A stretch of DNA of 64,000 nucleotides, taken from contig JAHCML010000009.1 of NCBI GenBank assembly GCA_019192455.1, forward strand, positions 1 through 64,000, written 5' to 3'. Position numbers and translations under genes: made by a program. The stretch is from Alphaproteobacteria bacterium SS10. Its GTDB lineage: Bacteria > Pseudomonadota > Alphaproteobacteria > TMED2. This document shows, piece by piece, positions 44,086 through 52,974 of the stretch (positions are counted from its first letter, which is position 1; the number at the start of each line of letters is the position of its first letter). The notes under the pieces were generated by a model, which was not told the DNA's origin, made no database searches, and saw only the letters and a list, made by a program, of their open reading frames with translations.

Positions 44086-44715
44086 TTGCGTCTAGGCTAC
44101 CCTCCCATAACAAACCGAAACTTTAAGCTCGCCTTGTCCACGCTCAAAGTGCCTAAATCGCTGGAAACCTATGCCGCGCTGCTGCGGAAGTGGCAGGGCT
44201 CGATCAATCTTGTCGGGCCTAAGACGTTGGATGATGTCTGGACCCGGCATTTTGGGGATTCTGGGCAGGTGCTCGATTTCCTGCCAAATGAGCCGTTGCG
44301 GGTTGTCGACTTTGGTACCGGGGCTGGGTTTCCCGGGATGGTGCTGGCGATGCTGCGTGCCGATCTCGATGTCCATCTGGTCGAATCCGACCAGCGGAAA
44401 TGCGCTTTTCTACGCACCGTCGCCCGTGAGACGGCAACCAATGTCACGATCCACAATGACCGGGTGGAAAATCTTCCACCTCTCGACGCCCATGTGGTGA
44501 CCGCGAGGGCCTTGGCACCCTTGGATAAATTGCTGGGTTACGCACAGCCCCACCTCACCGCAGATGGATTTTGTATCTTTTTGAAGGGACAAAATGTAGA
44601 TGCGGAATTGACCGATGCTACTAAATGTTGGAATTTCGAGGTGGAAAGCCATGTCAGCGAAACGGATCGTGACGCGCGGGTTTTGGTGATTAAGGGCCTT
44701 CAGGAAATTTCTTGA
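44086..44715 (+). CDS. rsmG: 16S rRNA (guanine527-N7)-methyltransferase RsmG
   Basis: 209 residues. SAM motif I is VVDFGTGAGFPGMVLA, preceded by YAALLRKWQGSINLVG and WTRHFGDSGQVLDFL, all typical of RsmG (GidB). VTARALAPLDKLL is the catalytic-site region. The N-terminus is uncertain: I used TTG 44086, but TTG 44134 also precedes the conserved KVPKSLETYAAL segment, and no strong ribosome site is visible. The inserted AT-rich gene upstream may have altered the original start. Confidence 0.9.
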   Translation: MRLGYPPITNRNFKLALSTLKVPKSLETYAALLRKWQGSINLVGPKTLDDVWTRHFGDSGQVLDFLPNEPLRVVDFGTGAGFPGMVLAMLRADLDVHLVESDQRKCAFLRTVARETATNVTIHNDRVENLPPLDAHVVTARALAPLDKLLGYAQPHLTADGFCIFLKGQNVDAELTDATKCWNFEVESHVSETDRDARVLVIKGLQEIS

Positions 44716-44859
44716 GCGCCGCTTAAATTTCACCGCTTTTCTGCCCCTTTAGGGCCCCTCTCGGGCCTTCTAAGGGCCCCGGCGCCGCGCTAGAAGATAA
44801 CGTCCGCTATACCTGATTTGTCTGACCATTCCGCGTTTCGGAGCCAAATAGGTCGCCTT

Positions 44860-45894
44860 ATGTCCGCATCCGCCCACGATATGATCATCAATCTGAACGG
44901 TAACGCACCACCACCCCAGGTGGCGGCCCCCCAAAGACTGACAGAGCAGGTGGCACCCCGCCCGGCACCACCACCAAAGGCACCAAAGCCTGATGTGACC
45001 GCGTCCACCGTTGCGAATTATCAGGGGGCGTCCTATCAACGGAGCCTGGAGCGCGAGCTGCGCCGAACCAATTGGAACTGGCCCGTGAGTGGAGAGCTGA
45101 CCCTGCCAACCGTGATCGCCATCGCCAATCAAAAGGGCGGGGTGGGTAAAACCACGACAGCGATCAATCTAGGCACCGCGCTGGCCGCGATTGGTAAGCG
45201 CGTGCTGCTGCTCGACACCGACCCGCAGGGCAATGCCTCCACCGGTCTGGGGGTTGAGCGCGATGCCGATGCGCTGAATGTCTATGATCTGCTGTTGGGT
45301 GAGGCCGAACTCGCCGATTGCATTCGTAAGACCCCAATCCCTGGCCTCGCCATTGTCCCCTCCTCCATCGATCTATCCGGTGCGGAGATTGAGCTGGTGA
45401 ATGAGCGGCGGCGGGAATTCCGCCTGCGCGAGGCCATTCGCAATGTGCCGATGGCCTTTGACTTCATCATCATCGACTGCCCGCCGGCCCTTGGCATGCT
45501 GACCCTGAACGGGCTGGTTGCCGCGCATCAGGTGTTGGTGCCGCTGCAGGCTGAGTTCTACGCCCTTGAGGGGTTGAGCCACCTAACCCGTACGATCAGC
45601 CTGGTTCAGGGTGGCTTGAACCGCGACCTGACGGTGATGGGTGTGGTCCTGACCATGGTCGATAACCGCACCAATCTTAGCCAGGCGGTTGAGGAAGATG
45701 TGCGCACCCATATGGGCGGCAAGGTCTTCACCACCACGATCCCACGGAACATCCGCCTGTCCGAGGCACCGAGCCATGGCCTACCGGCCCTGATCTATGA
45801 TCACCGCTGCGCGGGCAGCCAGGCCTATATGGATCTGGCCAAGGAAGTGCTGCAAAGCCTGCCGCCTGAACAGGCCCAAACGGGAGCGGCGTAA
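44860..45894 (+). CDS. parA: Chromosome partitioning ATPase ParA
   Basis: 344 residues. Deviant Walker A KGGVGKTTT, DTDPQGNAS, DCPPALGMLT (Walker B region) and the C-terminal VLTMVDNRTNLSQAV are clear. ATPase that moves ParB-parS complexes. About 90 Pro-rich residues precede the ATPase domain (APPPQVAAPQRL, APRPAPPPKAPKP), longer than in typical ParA. ATG 44860 preferred; TTG 44818 and ATG 44881 are alternatives. parB follows by two bases. Confidence 0.93.
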   Translation: MSASAHDMIINLNGNAPPPQVAAPQRLTEQVAPRPAPPPKAPKPDVTASTVANYQGASYQRSLERELRRTNWNWPVSGELTLPTVIAIANQKGGVGKTTTAINLGTALAAIGKRVLLLDTDPQGNASTGLGVERDADALNVYDLLLGEAELADCIRKTPIPGLAIVPSSIDLSGAEIELVNERRREFRLREAIRNVPMAFDFIIIDCPPALGMLTLNGLVAAHQVLVPLQAEFYALEGLSHLTRTISLVQGGLNRDLTVMGVVLTMVDNRTNLSQAVEEDVRTHMGGKVFTTTIPRNIRLSEAPSHGLPALIYDHRCAGSQAYMDLAKEVLQSLPPEQAQTGAA

Positions 45895-45896
45895 TC

Positions 45897-46841
45897 ATGA
45901 GTGCTGCCAAAAAAGAAGCGGGCGGTGGACGCAAGCGTGGCCTCGGCCGTGGGTTGAACGCCCTGTTTAATGAGGCGGATGCCGTCTACCCGGACGCCGA
46001 TGCGCAAGCTGGTGCAGCCAAAGAAGCCCCTGCCGCTGCGAGTGCTGGTGCCGCTGGGCCCAAAACCCTACCGCTGGAGAAGCTGGTCGCCGGTCAGTTT
46101 CAGCCGCGCACCCAGTTTGATGAGGACGCGCTGAAAGAGCTCGCCGCCTCTATTAAAGAGAATGGGCTGATCCAACCGATCCTGGTTCGCCCCCTGCCCG
46201 GCACCGACAATCATGAGATTATCGCCGGTGAGCGTCGTTGGCGCGCCTGCCAGCTGGCACAGCTGCATGATGTGCCGGTGGTCATCCGGGAATATAATGA
46301 CACCGAGGCACTGCAAGTTGCCCTGGTTGAGAACCTGCAACGGGAAGACCTCAACCCACTTGAAGAGGCCGCCGGCCTACAACGCCTGATTGATGAGTTT
46401 GGCCATCGTCAGGAGGAAGTGGCGCAAGCGGTCGGTAAGTCCCGCTCCCACGTTGCCAACACGCTCCGCCTGCTCGGCCTTGAGCCCGCGATCCGTGAGC
46501 TGGTTACCGGTGGCAAACTCTCCGCCGGTCACGCCCGCGCCCTAATCGGTGTGCCGGATGCGGTTATCCTCGCCCAAAACGTGGCAGCCCGCGGCCTGAG
46601 CGTTCGGGAGACGGAGAAGCTGGCCAAGGCGCGCAAGGAAGGCACCGATGACGGTCAGGCCAAGGCGTTGAAGAAAGCCGCTGCCTCAACCAAAGATGCC
46701 GACATCCTCGCGCTGGAGCATGATCTGTCCATGCGCCTGGGCCTGAAGGTGGCAATCGATGGGGCCGGACAGAAGGGTAAGGTGACAATCGAGTACCAAA
46801 CCCTCGAACAGCTGGATGAGCTGATCCGCCGCCTTACCTAA
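45897..46841 (+). CDS. parB: Chromosome partitioning protein ParB
   Basis: 314 residues. N-terminal [12 protein letters not shown] is the ParA-interacting segment, and [20 protein letters not shown] begins the CTPase/ParB domain. [11 protein letters not shown] and the helix-turn-helix [23 protein letters not shown] follow in family order (parts given), then a C-terminal dimer domain. Binds the two parS sites upstream. Tightly coupled to parA (two bases apart). Confidence 0.95.
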   Translation: MSAAKKEAGGGRKRGLGRGLNALFNEADAVYPDADAQAGAAKEAPAAASAGAAGPKTLPLEKLVAGQFQPRTQFDEDALKELAASIKENGLIQPILVRPLPGTDNHEIIAGERRWRACQLAQLHDVPVVIREYNDTEALQVALVENLQREDLNPLEEAAGLQRLIDEFGHRQEEVAQAVGKSRSHVANTLRLLGLEPAIRELVTGGKLSAGHARALIGVPDAVILAQNVAARGLSVRETEKLAKARKEGTDDGQAKALKKAAASTKDADILALEHDLSMRLGLKVAIDGAGQKGKVTIEYQTLEQLDELIRRLT

Positions 46842-46982
46842 GCGGCCCCCTTGCCAATTCTCACCGTTAGTTACTTTCAAAGACCTGATCGATAGTCCCG
46901 TTGGTCCGTAGCGATCAATCGCCACGCCTTGAAGCACGCCATTGCACGGGAGCCCGCCTTAACGGCGACGCGCAACCTATCG

Positions 46983-47669
46983 ATGCCAAATTTCAAAGCC
47001 ATTCTCAGCGATCTCGATGGAACGCTTACCGACGGTGAACACATTCACCAAGAGGCCTTCGAGAAGATCTGCAATCAACTTGGCGCAAATGTCAGCACCA
47101 AAGAAGCCGCCAGCTACCAGGGCGTGGCGCTTGATAAGAAATATGCTGATGTTCAGCATCGCTTTGACCAGCCGATTGAGTATGAAGAGTTCGCCGACCG
47201 CGTCAGCTCGTACTACGCGTTGAAATGGCGGGAAATCCATGTGATCGCTGGCGCCCCTGAACTGCTGCAGCAGGGCCATTCCCAAGGCATGCGCCTCGGT
47301 GCGGTTACAAACGGAACCGCTATGGAGCGGGATACCAATCTCGCAGCCCTCGGCCCCAAGACGGCCGAGCTGCTTGAGTTCGTGATCAATATCGATGATG
47401 TGAAGCGCCCGAAGCCAGAGCCTGAAGGTTACCTTCTGGGCGCGCAACGCCTGGGCATTGATCCGAAAGACATCCTGGCACTCGAGGACACACCAACCGG
47501 TGTTGAGGCAGCAAAGGCCGCCGGCATGACGGTTATCCAAATTCAGCCGGACCCAGCGCTGGTCAGTGATCAAGCCGATCTGGTCGTGGATAGCTGGCAC
47601 AGCCCAGCCGTCGCGCAATTCATTGGGCTGGATCCGACAGCAACGCCGCGCCGAGGGCCGGGCGCTTAA
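46983..47669 (+). CDS. HAD-family phosphatase, first copy
   Basis: 228 residues. HAD motif I is LSDLDGTLTDGE, motif II VTNGT, motif III KRPKPEPEGY and motif IV ALEDTPTGVEAAKAAGM, as in beta-phosphoglucomutase/CbbY-type phosphatases with a helical cap. Substrate unknown; a sugar phosphate or phosphoglycolate-type ester is likely. ATG 46983 begins the conserved domain; a TTG at 46929 would add 18 residues. Paralogous to the next gene. Confidence 0.85.
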   Translation: MPNFKAILSDLDGTLTDGEHIHQEAFEKICNQLGANVSTKEAASYQGVALDKKYADVQHRFDQPIEYEEFADRVSSYYALKWREIHVIAGAPELLQQGHSQGMRLGAVTNGTAMERDTNLAALGPKTAELLEFVINIDDVKRPKPEPEGYLLGAQRLGIDPKDILALEDTPTGVEAAKAAGMTVIQIQPDPALVSDQADLVVDSWHSPAVAQFIGLDPTATPRRGPGA

Positions 47670-47910
47670 AGCCATTTATAGGCCCAAAATCTGGGCTAGC
47701 CCGATTTCGACCACGAACAGATCACGAAAGCTGGCGGAAATGCTTCAGCGTTTTAGATAGGCCATCCGCGAAATCAGCCCATTTTCGTTAAGTATCTGTT
47801 TCATTTGCGTGAATTTGGCGTGATTCCCGCCCTCGCCCCCTAGCGATTTTCCCGCACGACCTATTGGTTAGTGGCCAGAGAGTTGGCCCCCAACCAAAAG
47901 AAGCAGACAA

Positions 47911-48636
47911 ATGCTGTCCCGACCCCTAGCCGTCCTGACCGACATCGACGGCACCATGGCGTTAAGCGAAGAGCTCCACGCCGAAGGAACCAAGAAGATT
48001 GCGAAAGCTGTCTATGGCATCGATCTAACCGAAGAAGAACTTCGGGAGATTAATGGCCAAGGCGCGAAGAAGCGGTTTGAGATGATCGAACGCGCGCTTG
48101 AACGCTCGGGCAAGGACCCGGCTAAGGCGAACCAGGCGGAATTCGATGACATGATGACCGCCTACTTCATGACCAACTGGGATAAGGTCACGGTAATGCC
48201 GGGCGCCCAGCGCGTTTTGAACAAATTGTCGGCCAATGATGTGCCAATGGGCGCCGTGACGAACGCGACGAGCGATGTCGCTGATGTCACCCTCGCCGTT
48301 TTGGGTGATGAGCGTGAGCATCTTCAGTTCACGGTCAGCCTCGATGATGTGCTGAAGGGAAAACCCGATCCGGAAGGTTATCTCAAAGGTGCGGCCAAGC
48401 TCGGTCTGACCACGCCAGAGCAGCGATCACAGATCGTCGCGCTGGAAGATAGTTTGGTCGGCGTCGAGGCGGCCAAGCGTGCCGGCTTTAAAGTCATCCA
48501 AATTCAAACCGACCCAAAGATGATCCACCCGCAGGCGGATCTAGTGGTGAAGGATTTGAATGATCCACGCGTCGATTACCTGCTTGGCATCGGTCCCGAT
48601 CCGGCAGCCATCCCACGCAAAGGTCTGGCGGCCTAA
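47911..48636 (+). CDS. HAD-family phosphatase, second copy
   Basis: 241 residues. Motif I LTDIDGTMALSEE, motif II VTNAT, motif III LKGKPDPEGY and motif IV ALEDSLVGVEAAKRAGF. It shares with the first copy the KVIQIQTDP/TVIQIQPDP segment and the AIPRKGLAA/ATPRRGPGA end, so the two are tandem paralogues that diverged before acquiring different cap residues. 240 bases separate them with no gene between. Substrate unknown. Confidence 0.85.
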   Translation: MLSRPLAVLTDIDGTMALSEELHAEGTKKIAKAVYGIDLTEEELREINGQGAKKRFEMIERALERSGKDPAKANQAEFDDMMTAYFMTNWDKVTVMPGAQRVLNKLSANDVPMGAVTNATSDVADVTLAVLGDEREHLQFTVSLDDVLKGKPDPEGYLKGAAKLGLTTPEQRSQIVALEDSLVGVEAAKRAGFKVIQIQTDPKMIHPQADLVVKDLNDPRVDYLLGIGPDPAAIPRKGLAA

Positions 48637-48715
48637 CCCTCGGTAAAACGAGCGTCACCCACCCGAATTTAAGTTCAGTGATCGTTATCCTCCCGGTGAA
48701 ATCCCAGGTCAGGCA

Positions 48716-50023
48716 ATGGTTCTCTCCGCGCTAACAGGTGGCCCCCGCCCCGATGAACCAGATCATTCCGGTCTGGCTGACGTACCACCGCATATTGTTG
48801 AGGCACCGGAAGGCATGCGCGTTTCCCGGTTCCGAAATGATGAGGGTGCCGCGATCCGTTATGCCTGGGTTGAACCACCAGATGGCAAGGTTGAGCGGGT
48901 CTCAATCCTGGTCACCGGTTTTCGGGAAAGTATTGAGCGCTACCATGAATTGGCCAGGGAATTGGCCAATGACGGTGAAGCGGTCTGGATCATGGATTGG
49001 CGCGGCCAGGGTGGGTCCGAGCGCTATGACCCCAAGATGCCAGAGCGACCCTATGCCCAGGGCTATGGGCAAGATGCGGCCGATCTAAACAAATTCATCA
49101 AGGACGTCATTCGCCCGGATGAACGCTATCCTGGTCGGAACAAGGTGCTGCACGCCCATTCCATGGGTGGCCATATATCGCTGCGCTTCCTGCATGATTA
49201 TCCGGACCAGGTGGATGCGGCCGTCATCACCTCACCGATGATGAAGATCTGGACCAAGGGTTTCCCCCCGGTGGTGGCTAAGCTGGTGGCCGGGCTCATG
49301 GACCGGATTGGCCAGGGCCATCGCTACCTGCCGCGGGAGGGCGATTGGTCCCAGCGAGACCTCAAAGAGCTCAACCAAAGCATGCAGAATGACCGTGCGG
49401 TGCGCCAAAACCTGCATCATCTGTTCTATCGCGCGATCCCTGCGATCCGCATGGGCGGCCCCACCTTTGGCTGGCTGCGCGCGGCGTTTAAGTCGATCCG
49501 CCTGGTTAATCAGCCGAAATACCTCGCCAACATTAAGACCAAGATGTTCATTGCGGTCGCTGGTCGGGACAAGTTGGTGCAGCCGAAAGCCACGATTGCC
49601 GCGGCGGAACACCTTGAGAATGCTGACGTTGAGACCTACCCCCTCAGCCAGCACTCCCTCTGGCATGAAAGCGATAGCACCAGACGCCATCTTTGGCAGA
49701 AAAGCCGAGCGTTTCTGGAGCGTGCGGCCCCTAAGGTTGACCCGGCCAAGATGCCCACCGCCACCATCGGTGCCCATGAAGGGGTTAGCGTCTTTGCCAG
49801 CGGTCCGGAGGCCCTGCCGGCCGCAAATGATGACATCCGCCAGGCAGCAGCACCGGAAAACCGCTTACAAAACCAGGGCTTACCACCCCATGCTGCACCG
49901 CAACTTTCGGGTAAACGCGGTATGATAGGTCATCATGAACCGCACCCCTCGCAACCAGCGACTGCAGCCCCGTACTTTGGACGAGGTGCCAGCGCGCCTC
50001 GGCAACCCGCCTTCGGGACTTAA
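48716..50023 (+). CDS. Alpha/beta hydrolase (lysophospholipase/S33 type), first copy
   Basis: 435 residues. Core is the serine aminopeptidase S33/PldB-like fold: ILVTGFRESIERYHEL, IMDWRGQGGSERY, nucleophile AHSMGGH, acid in VAGRDKLV and His in SQHSLWHES. The N-terminal 40 residues and a C-terminal ~80 residues (Pro/Ala-rich, EPHPSQPATAAP) are additional. Lysophospholipid or monoacylglycerol hydrolysis is likely. The last 89 bases overlap the next gene in another frame. Confidence 0.85.
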   Translation: MVLSALTGGPRPDEPDHSGLADVPPHIVEAPEGMRVSRFRNDEGAAIRYAWVEPPDGKVERVSILVTGFRESIERYHELARELANDGEAVWIMDWRGQGGSERYDPKMPERPYAQGYGQDAADLNKFIKDVIRPDERYPGRNKVLHAHSMGGHISLRFLHDYPDQVDAAVITSPMMKIWTKGFPPVVAKLVAGLMDRIGQGHRYLPREGDWSQRDLKELNQSMQNDRAVRQNLHHLFYRAIPAIRMGGPTFGWLRAAFKSIRLVNQPKYLANIKTKMFIAVAGRDKLVQPKATIAAAEHLENADVETYPLSQHSLWHESDSTRRHLWQKSRAFLERAAPKVDPAKMPTATIGAHEGVSVFASGPEALPAANDDIRQAAAPENRLQNQGLPPHAAPQLSGKRGMIGHHEPHPSQPATAAPYFGRGASAPRQPAFGT

Positions 50024-51020
50024 GCTTGGTCAGTTTACGAACGCTGACGAGGCCAGCATCCGCTATGCCGAGGTGCCACCACATGACCCAAATGATGTCA
50101 GTGCGGTGGTCATTGATGTCACCGGTTTCCGTGAGAGTATTGAGCGCTATTACGAGCTGATGTCCGATCAGCAGGATCGCGGCATGGCCGTCTTTGCCAT
50201 GGATTGGCGCGGTCAGGGCGGCTCAGAGCGTTATTGGCCCGATAAACCACAACGCCCCGGCTCCCTGGGCTACGACCATGATGTGGCCGACCTCCGCCAG
50301 TTTATTGATGAGGTTGTGCGCCCAGCAGAGCGTTTCCCGGGTAAGCCTGTGATCCTGTTTGCCCATTCCATGGGTGCCAATATCTCCATGCGCTTCATGC
50401 ATGATAACCCGGACACCTTTGATGCCGCCGTGCTGTCGCCGCCTATGCTGGGTGTGCAGACCAAGGGTTTCCCACGCTGGGCGGCCAAGGGCCTCGCCCG
50501 GGCCATGCGCCTGGTTGGCCTCGGCAAAACCTATATGCCAGGTGAGGGTGATTGGGAGCCGCATCGCGAGCTGAAGGACCTGGTAACCGACCGCACCGTG
50601 CGTCAGGAGCTTCAGGACCGCTTCGCCCGGCAGCACGACGATCTTAAACTGGGCGGCGCCACGTCAATTTGGCTGGATGAGGCGCTGAAATCCATGAGTG
50701 TTCTGAGCGCGCCGGAATATCTGCGGGGGATCAAGACCCCGATCCAGATGCACTCCGCCCGCCGTGAGTTCATTGTCGACCCAGCGGCCCATGACCACGC
50801 GATGAAGCACCTGCCCAATGCCGAGATGGTGCGCCATATGGATGCCTATCACGAGATTTGGATGAAGCCGCAGCAGCGACGCGACCGGGTCTGGGATCAG
50901 GTCGACAACTATCTGCGCCGCATTGTACCCGGCGCGGATTTCAGCATCCGCCAACGCCAGGCGCCAGATGCCGCCCCACAGCCGACGCGGCGGTTGGAAA
51001 AAACCAACCCAGCGCCTTAA
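49935..51020 (+). CDS. Alpha/beta hydrolase (lysophospholipase/S33 type), second copy
   Basis: 361 residues, tandem paralogue of the preceding gene: VTGFRESIERYYEL, AMDWRGQGGSERYW and nucleophile FAHSMGANIS. The acid position reads ARREFIV, where the first copy has GRDKLV: Glu replaces Asp, which may lower or change activity. His lies in DAYHEIW. No later methionine before the conserved core, so the 89-base overlap with copy one is probably real. Substrate unknown. Confidence 0.82.
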   Translation: MNRTPRNQRLQPRTLDEVPARLGNPPSGLKLGQFTNADEASIRYAEVPPHDPNDVSAVVIDVTGFRESIERYYELMSDQQDRGMAVFAMDWRGQGGSERYWPDKPQRPGSLGYDHDVADLRQFIDEVVRPAERFPGKPVILFAHSMGANISMRFMHDNPDTFDAAVLSPPMLGVQTKGFPRWAAKGLARAMRLVGLGKTYMPGEGDWEPHRELKDLVTDRTVRQELQDRFARQHDDLKLGGATSIWLDEALKSMSVLSAPEYLRGIKTPIQMHSARREFIVDPAAHDHAMKHLPNAEMVRHMDAYHEIWMKPQQRRDRVWDQVDNYLRRIVPGADFSIRQRQAPDAAPQPTRRLEKTNPAP

Positions 51021-51038
51021 TCGCTCAGCTCTAAGCGA

Positions 51039-52181
51039 TTATTGGAGCGATTGGGCCTCGCCCTCTTCGACCAAACGATAGGTTAAGCGCAAGATCTTGA
51101 CGGCCTCAGCCGTTTCCGCCGAACCACCGATAAGCGCACTACTGTCGCGCAGGCTCGCCTCAATCAGCCGCTCTTCGCCAAAGCCAAGGGTATCGCCCTC
51201 GCGGAATAGCTGCCCACGATCAAGTAGGTAGGCGATGACGTGAACCAGGGCCAGCGCCTGCTCGTTCGGGGGACGATCGGATGGTGCCATCTCAATCTCA
51301 CGCCCGATAAAGCTCGCCAAACCCCGGGTAATCAGCCCAACCGACCCCTCTGGAACCCAGGCAGGTACGGCGTCCGGCTCAGCGGCGGCATAGGCCTGCT
51401 GAAACAATGGGGCTGTCACCGCATCGATATCGATCCACATGGTGATCAGCTGATGCCAAACCGGACGAACAGGCTTGCTATCCGCCAGCGCTGCCGTTGC
51501 TTCGGCATTGGTTTTTTGAAACGCGTTTACGAAGGCACCCGGTGGAATTGAAAGGTCTGCACTGGACCAATGGACACCCAGCACATTCGTGCTGCCGGTT
51601 GCCATGGCGGCCACAACCGCGCTCAACGCCTCAGCCGCGCGCACTTGCTCTGCTGTTGTCTGGGGGTCAACCAGGGCAAAGATAATCGTATGCCCCTGAT
51701 GACTGGATAGGATCTCTGGTGCCTCAGCGAATTGCCGACGCGCCTGCCACGCTGCCGCAAACTCTTGCCGTGGCACGGGCACGGCCACCGGCACCATCAG
51801 GATTGGAACGTCGTAAACCCGGAACAGGGCTGGAACCGCCCCTTCCACCATTGGAAAGGCTTCCTGCGTACGGCCAATGATTGAGGCAGCCTCGCCCTCA
51901 CTAGCCGGAATATTGGGGTCAACAAAGTCACGAACACTGCCCATATCAGCCGGCAACAGACCGCTGATCTGCTCTTGCATCGCAGCTGGATTCACAGCCT
52001 CCGGCTGTGCTTGGAGGACAAAAGCGATCATGCGCCCCTGGGGGCCATCGCCTGGATTGACTGTTGGCAGGGCGCTGCCTTGTGCCCGTGCCTCAGTAAT
52101 CAGGGCGGCATGGGTGCCGATGGTCATCACCACCGCCAGGGCTAGAATTGCCATCCGGCGGTATGACACCACCCCGTTCAT
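51039..52181 (-). CDS. Hypothetical secreted protein, DUF4261-like
   Basis: 380 residues with a signal peptide (RRMAILALAVVMTIGTHAAL, cleavage near ARAQ). The central GHTIIFALVDPQTTAEQ and ALSAVVAAMATGSTNVLGVHW segments recall the DUF4261 domain, but this is uncertain. The mature chain has several Pro/Ala-rich joins. The frame extends to 52214; ATG 52181 puts the signal close to the N-terminus. Convergent with the second hydrolase. Confidence 0.6.
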   Translation of the reverse strand: MNGVVSYRRMAILALAVVMTIGTHAALITEARAQGSALPTVNPGDGPQGRMIAFVLQAQPEAVNPAAMQEQISGLLPADMGSVRDFVDPNIPASEGEAASIIGRTQEAFPMVEGAVPALFRVYDVPILMVPVAVPVPRQEFAAAWQARRQFAEAPEILSSHQGHTIIFALVDPQTTAEQVRAAEALSAVVAAMATGSTNVLGVHWSSADLSIPPGAFVNAFQKTNAEATAALADSKPVRPVWHQLITMWIDIDAVTAPLFQQAYAAAEPDAVPAWVPEGSVGLITRGLASFIGREIEMAPSDRPPNEQALALVHVIAYLLDRGQLFREGDTLGFGEERLIEASLRDSSALIGGSAETAEAVKILRLTYRLVEEGEAQSLQ

Positions 52182-52429
52182 CCAATGCGGTAACAGCACG
52201 TATCTAACTCCCAAAGACGGCGTGGACGGGGTTAAGCCCCGACCAAATCTAAAAGCCTAGCCCTCTAGCTGCCACAAAATGGGGCCCATTCTCAACCAAC
52301 CACAGCGTGATTAGGCCAGTGTTGGTGCCTGCTGTGACCCATCAAAACCTTACCTTAGTCCGATTAGATGGCTAATGTTGGGGGGTCAGCAACCCGAAAT
52401 GCGGGCAATATCGTTTCGAGACCTGATGC

Positions 52430-52969
52430 ATGCTGTTATCCGCCGATAAGTCCCAGATTATTCAAATTGACCTGCAACTGCGCCTCATGCCGGCAATCGC
52501 CCAGCATAGCAGCGTGTTAAGCCAGGCCTTAAGGCTGGGTCGCCTCGCCAAACTGATGGGCATTCCCGTAACGGCGACAGAGCATTGCGCGGACAAGATC
52601 GGCGCCCTCGAGCCAGATATCGCTGAGCTGAGTGACACGGTGGTGTCCAAACGCAGCTTCGATGCCTGTCACGCCAATACCTTCCTTGAGGCCCTTGATC
52701 CCAAGCGGCCGCAGGCAATCCTCGCCGGGGTTGAGACCCATGTCTGCGTGTTCCAGACCGCCATCGGCCTGATGGATGAGGGGTTTGAGATCATCATCAT
52801 GGTGGATGCCGTGGGCTCCCGCCGTGCGGTGGATCGGGACATTGCGATTGCGACCTTGGCCCGCGCCGGCGCTCGCATTGCCACGGTTGAGCAGGCGGCC
52901 TTTGAGTGGCTGCGTCACGGTGATCATCCAAAGTTCGGCGATGCCCTGAGCTTGATTAAGGCGCCCTAA
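52430..52969 (+). CDS. Isochorismatase-family hydrolase
   Basis: 179-residue cysteine hydrolase of the isochorismatase/nicotinamidase superfamily. Catalytic Asp in IIQIDLQLRL, Lys in VVSKRSFDA and Cys in GVETHVCVFQ form the expected triad. Similar to compact bacterial hydrolases of unknown substrate. Ends five bases before the TPR-methyltransferase, so the two may be co-transcribed. Confidence 0.88.
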   Translation: MLLSADKSQIIQIDLQLRLMPAIAQHSSVLSQALRLGRLAKLMGIPVTATEHCADKIGALEPDIAELSDTVVSKRSFDACHANTFLEALDPKRPQAILAGVETHVCVFQTAIGLMDEGFEIIIMVDAVGSRRAVDRDIAIATLARAGARIATVEQAAFEWLRHGDHPKFGDALSLIKAP

Positions 52970-52974
52970 TCATC

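Noticed and set aside
44742-44775. GGGCCC-rich palindromes after rsmG as a terminator
   Set aside because: Several short overlapping palindromes but no clean stem followed by T residues.
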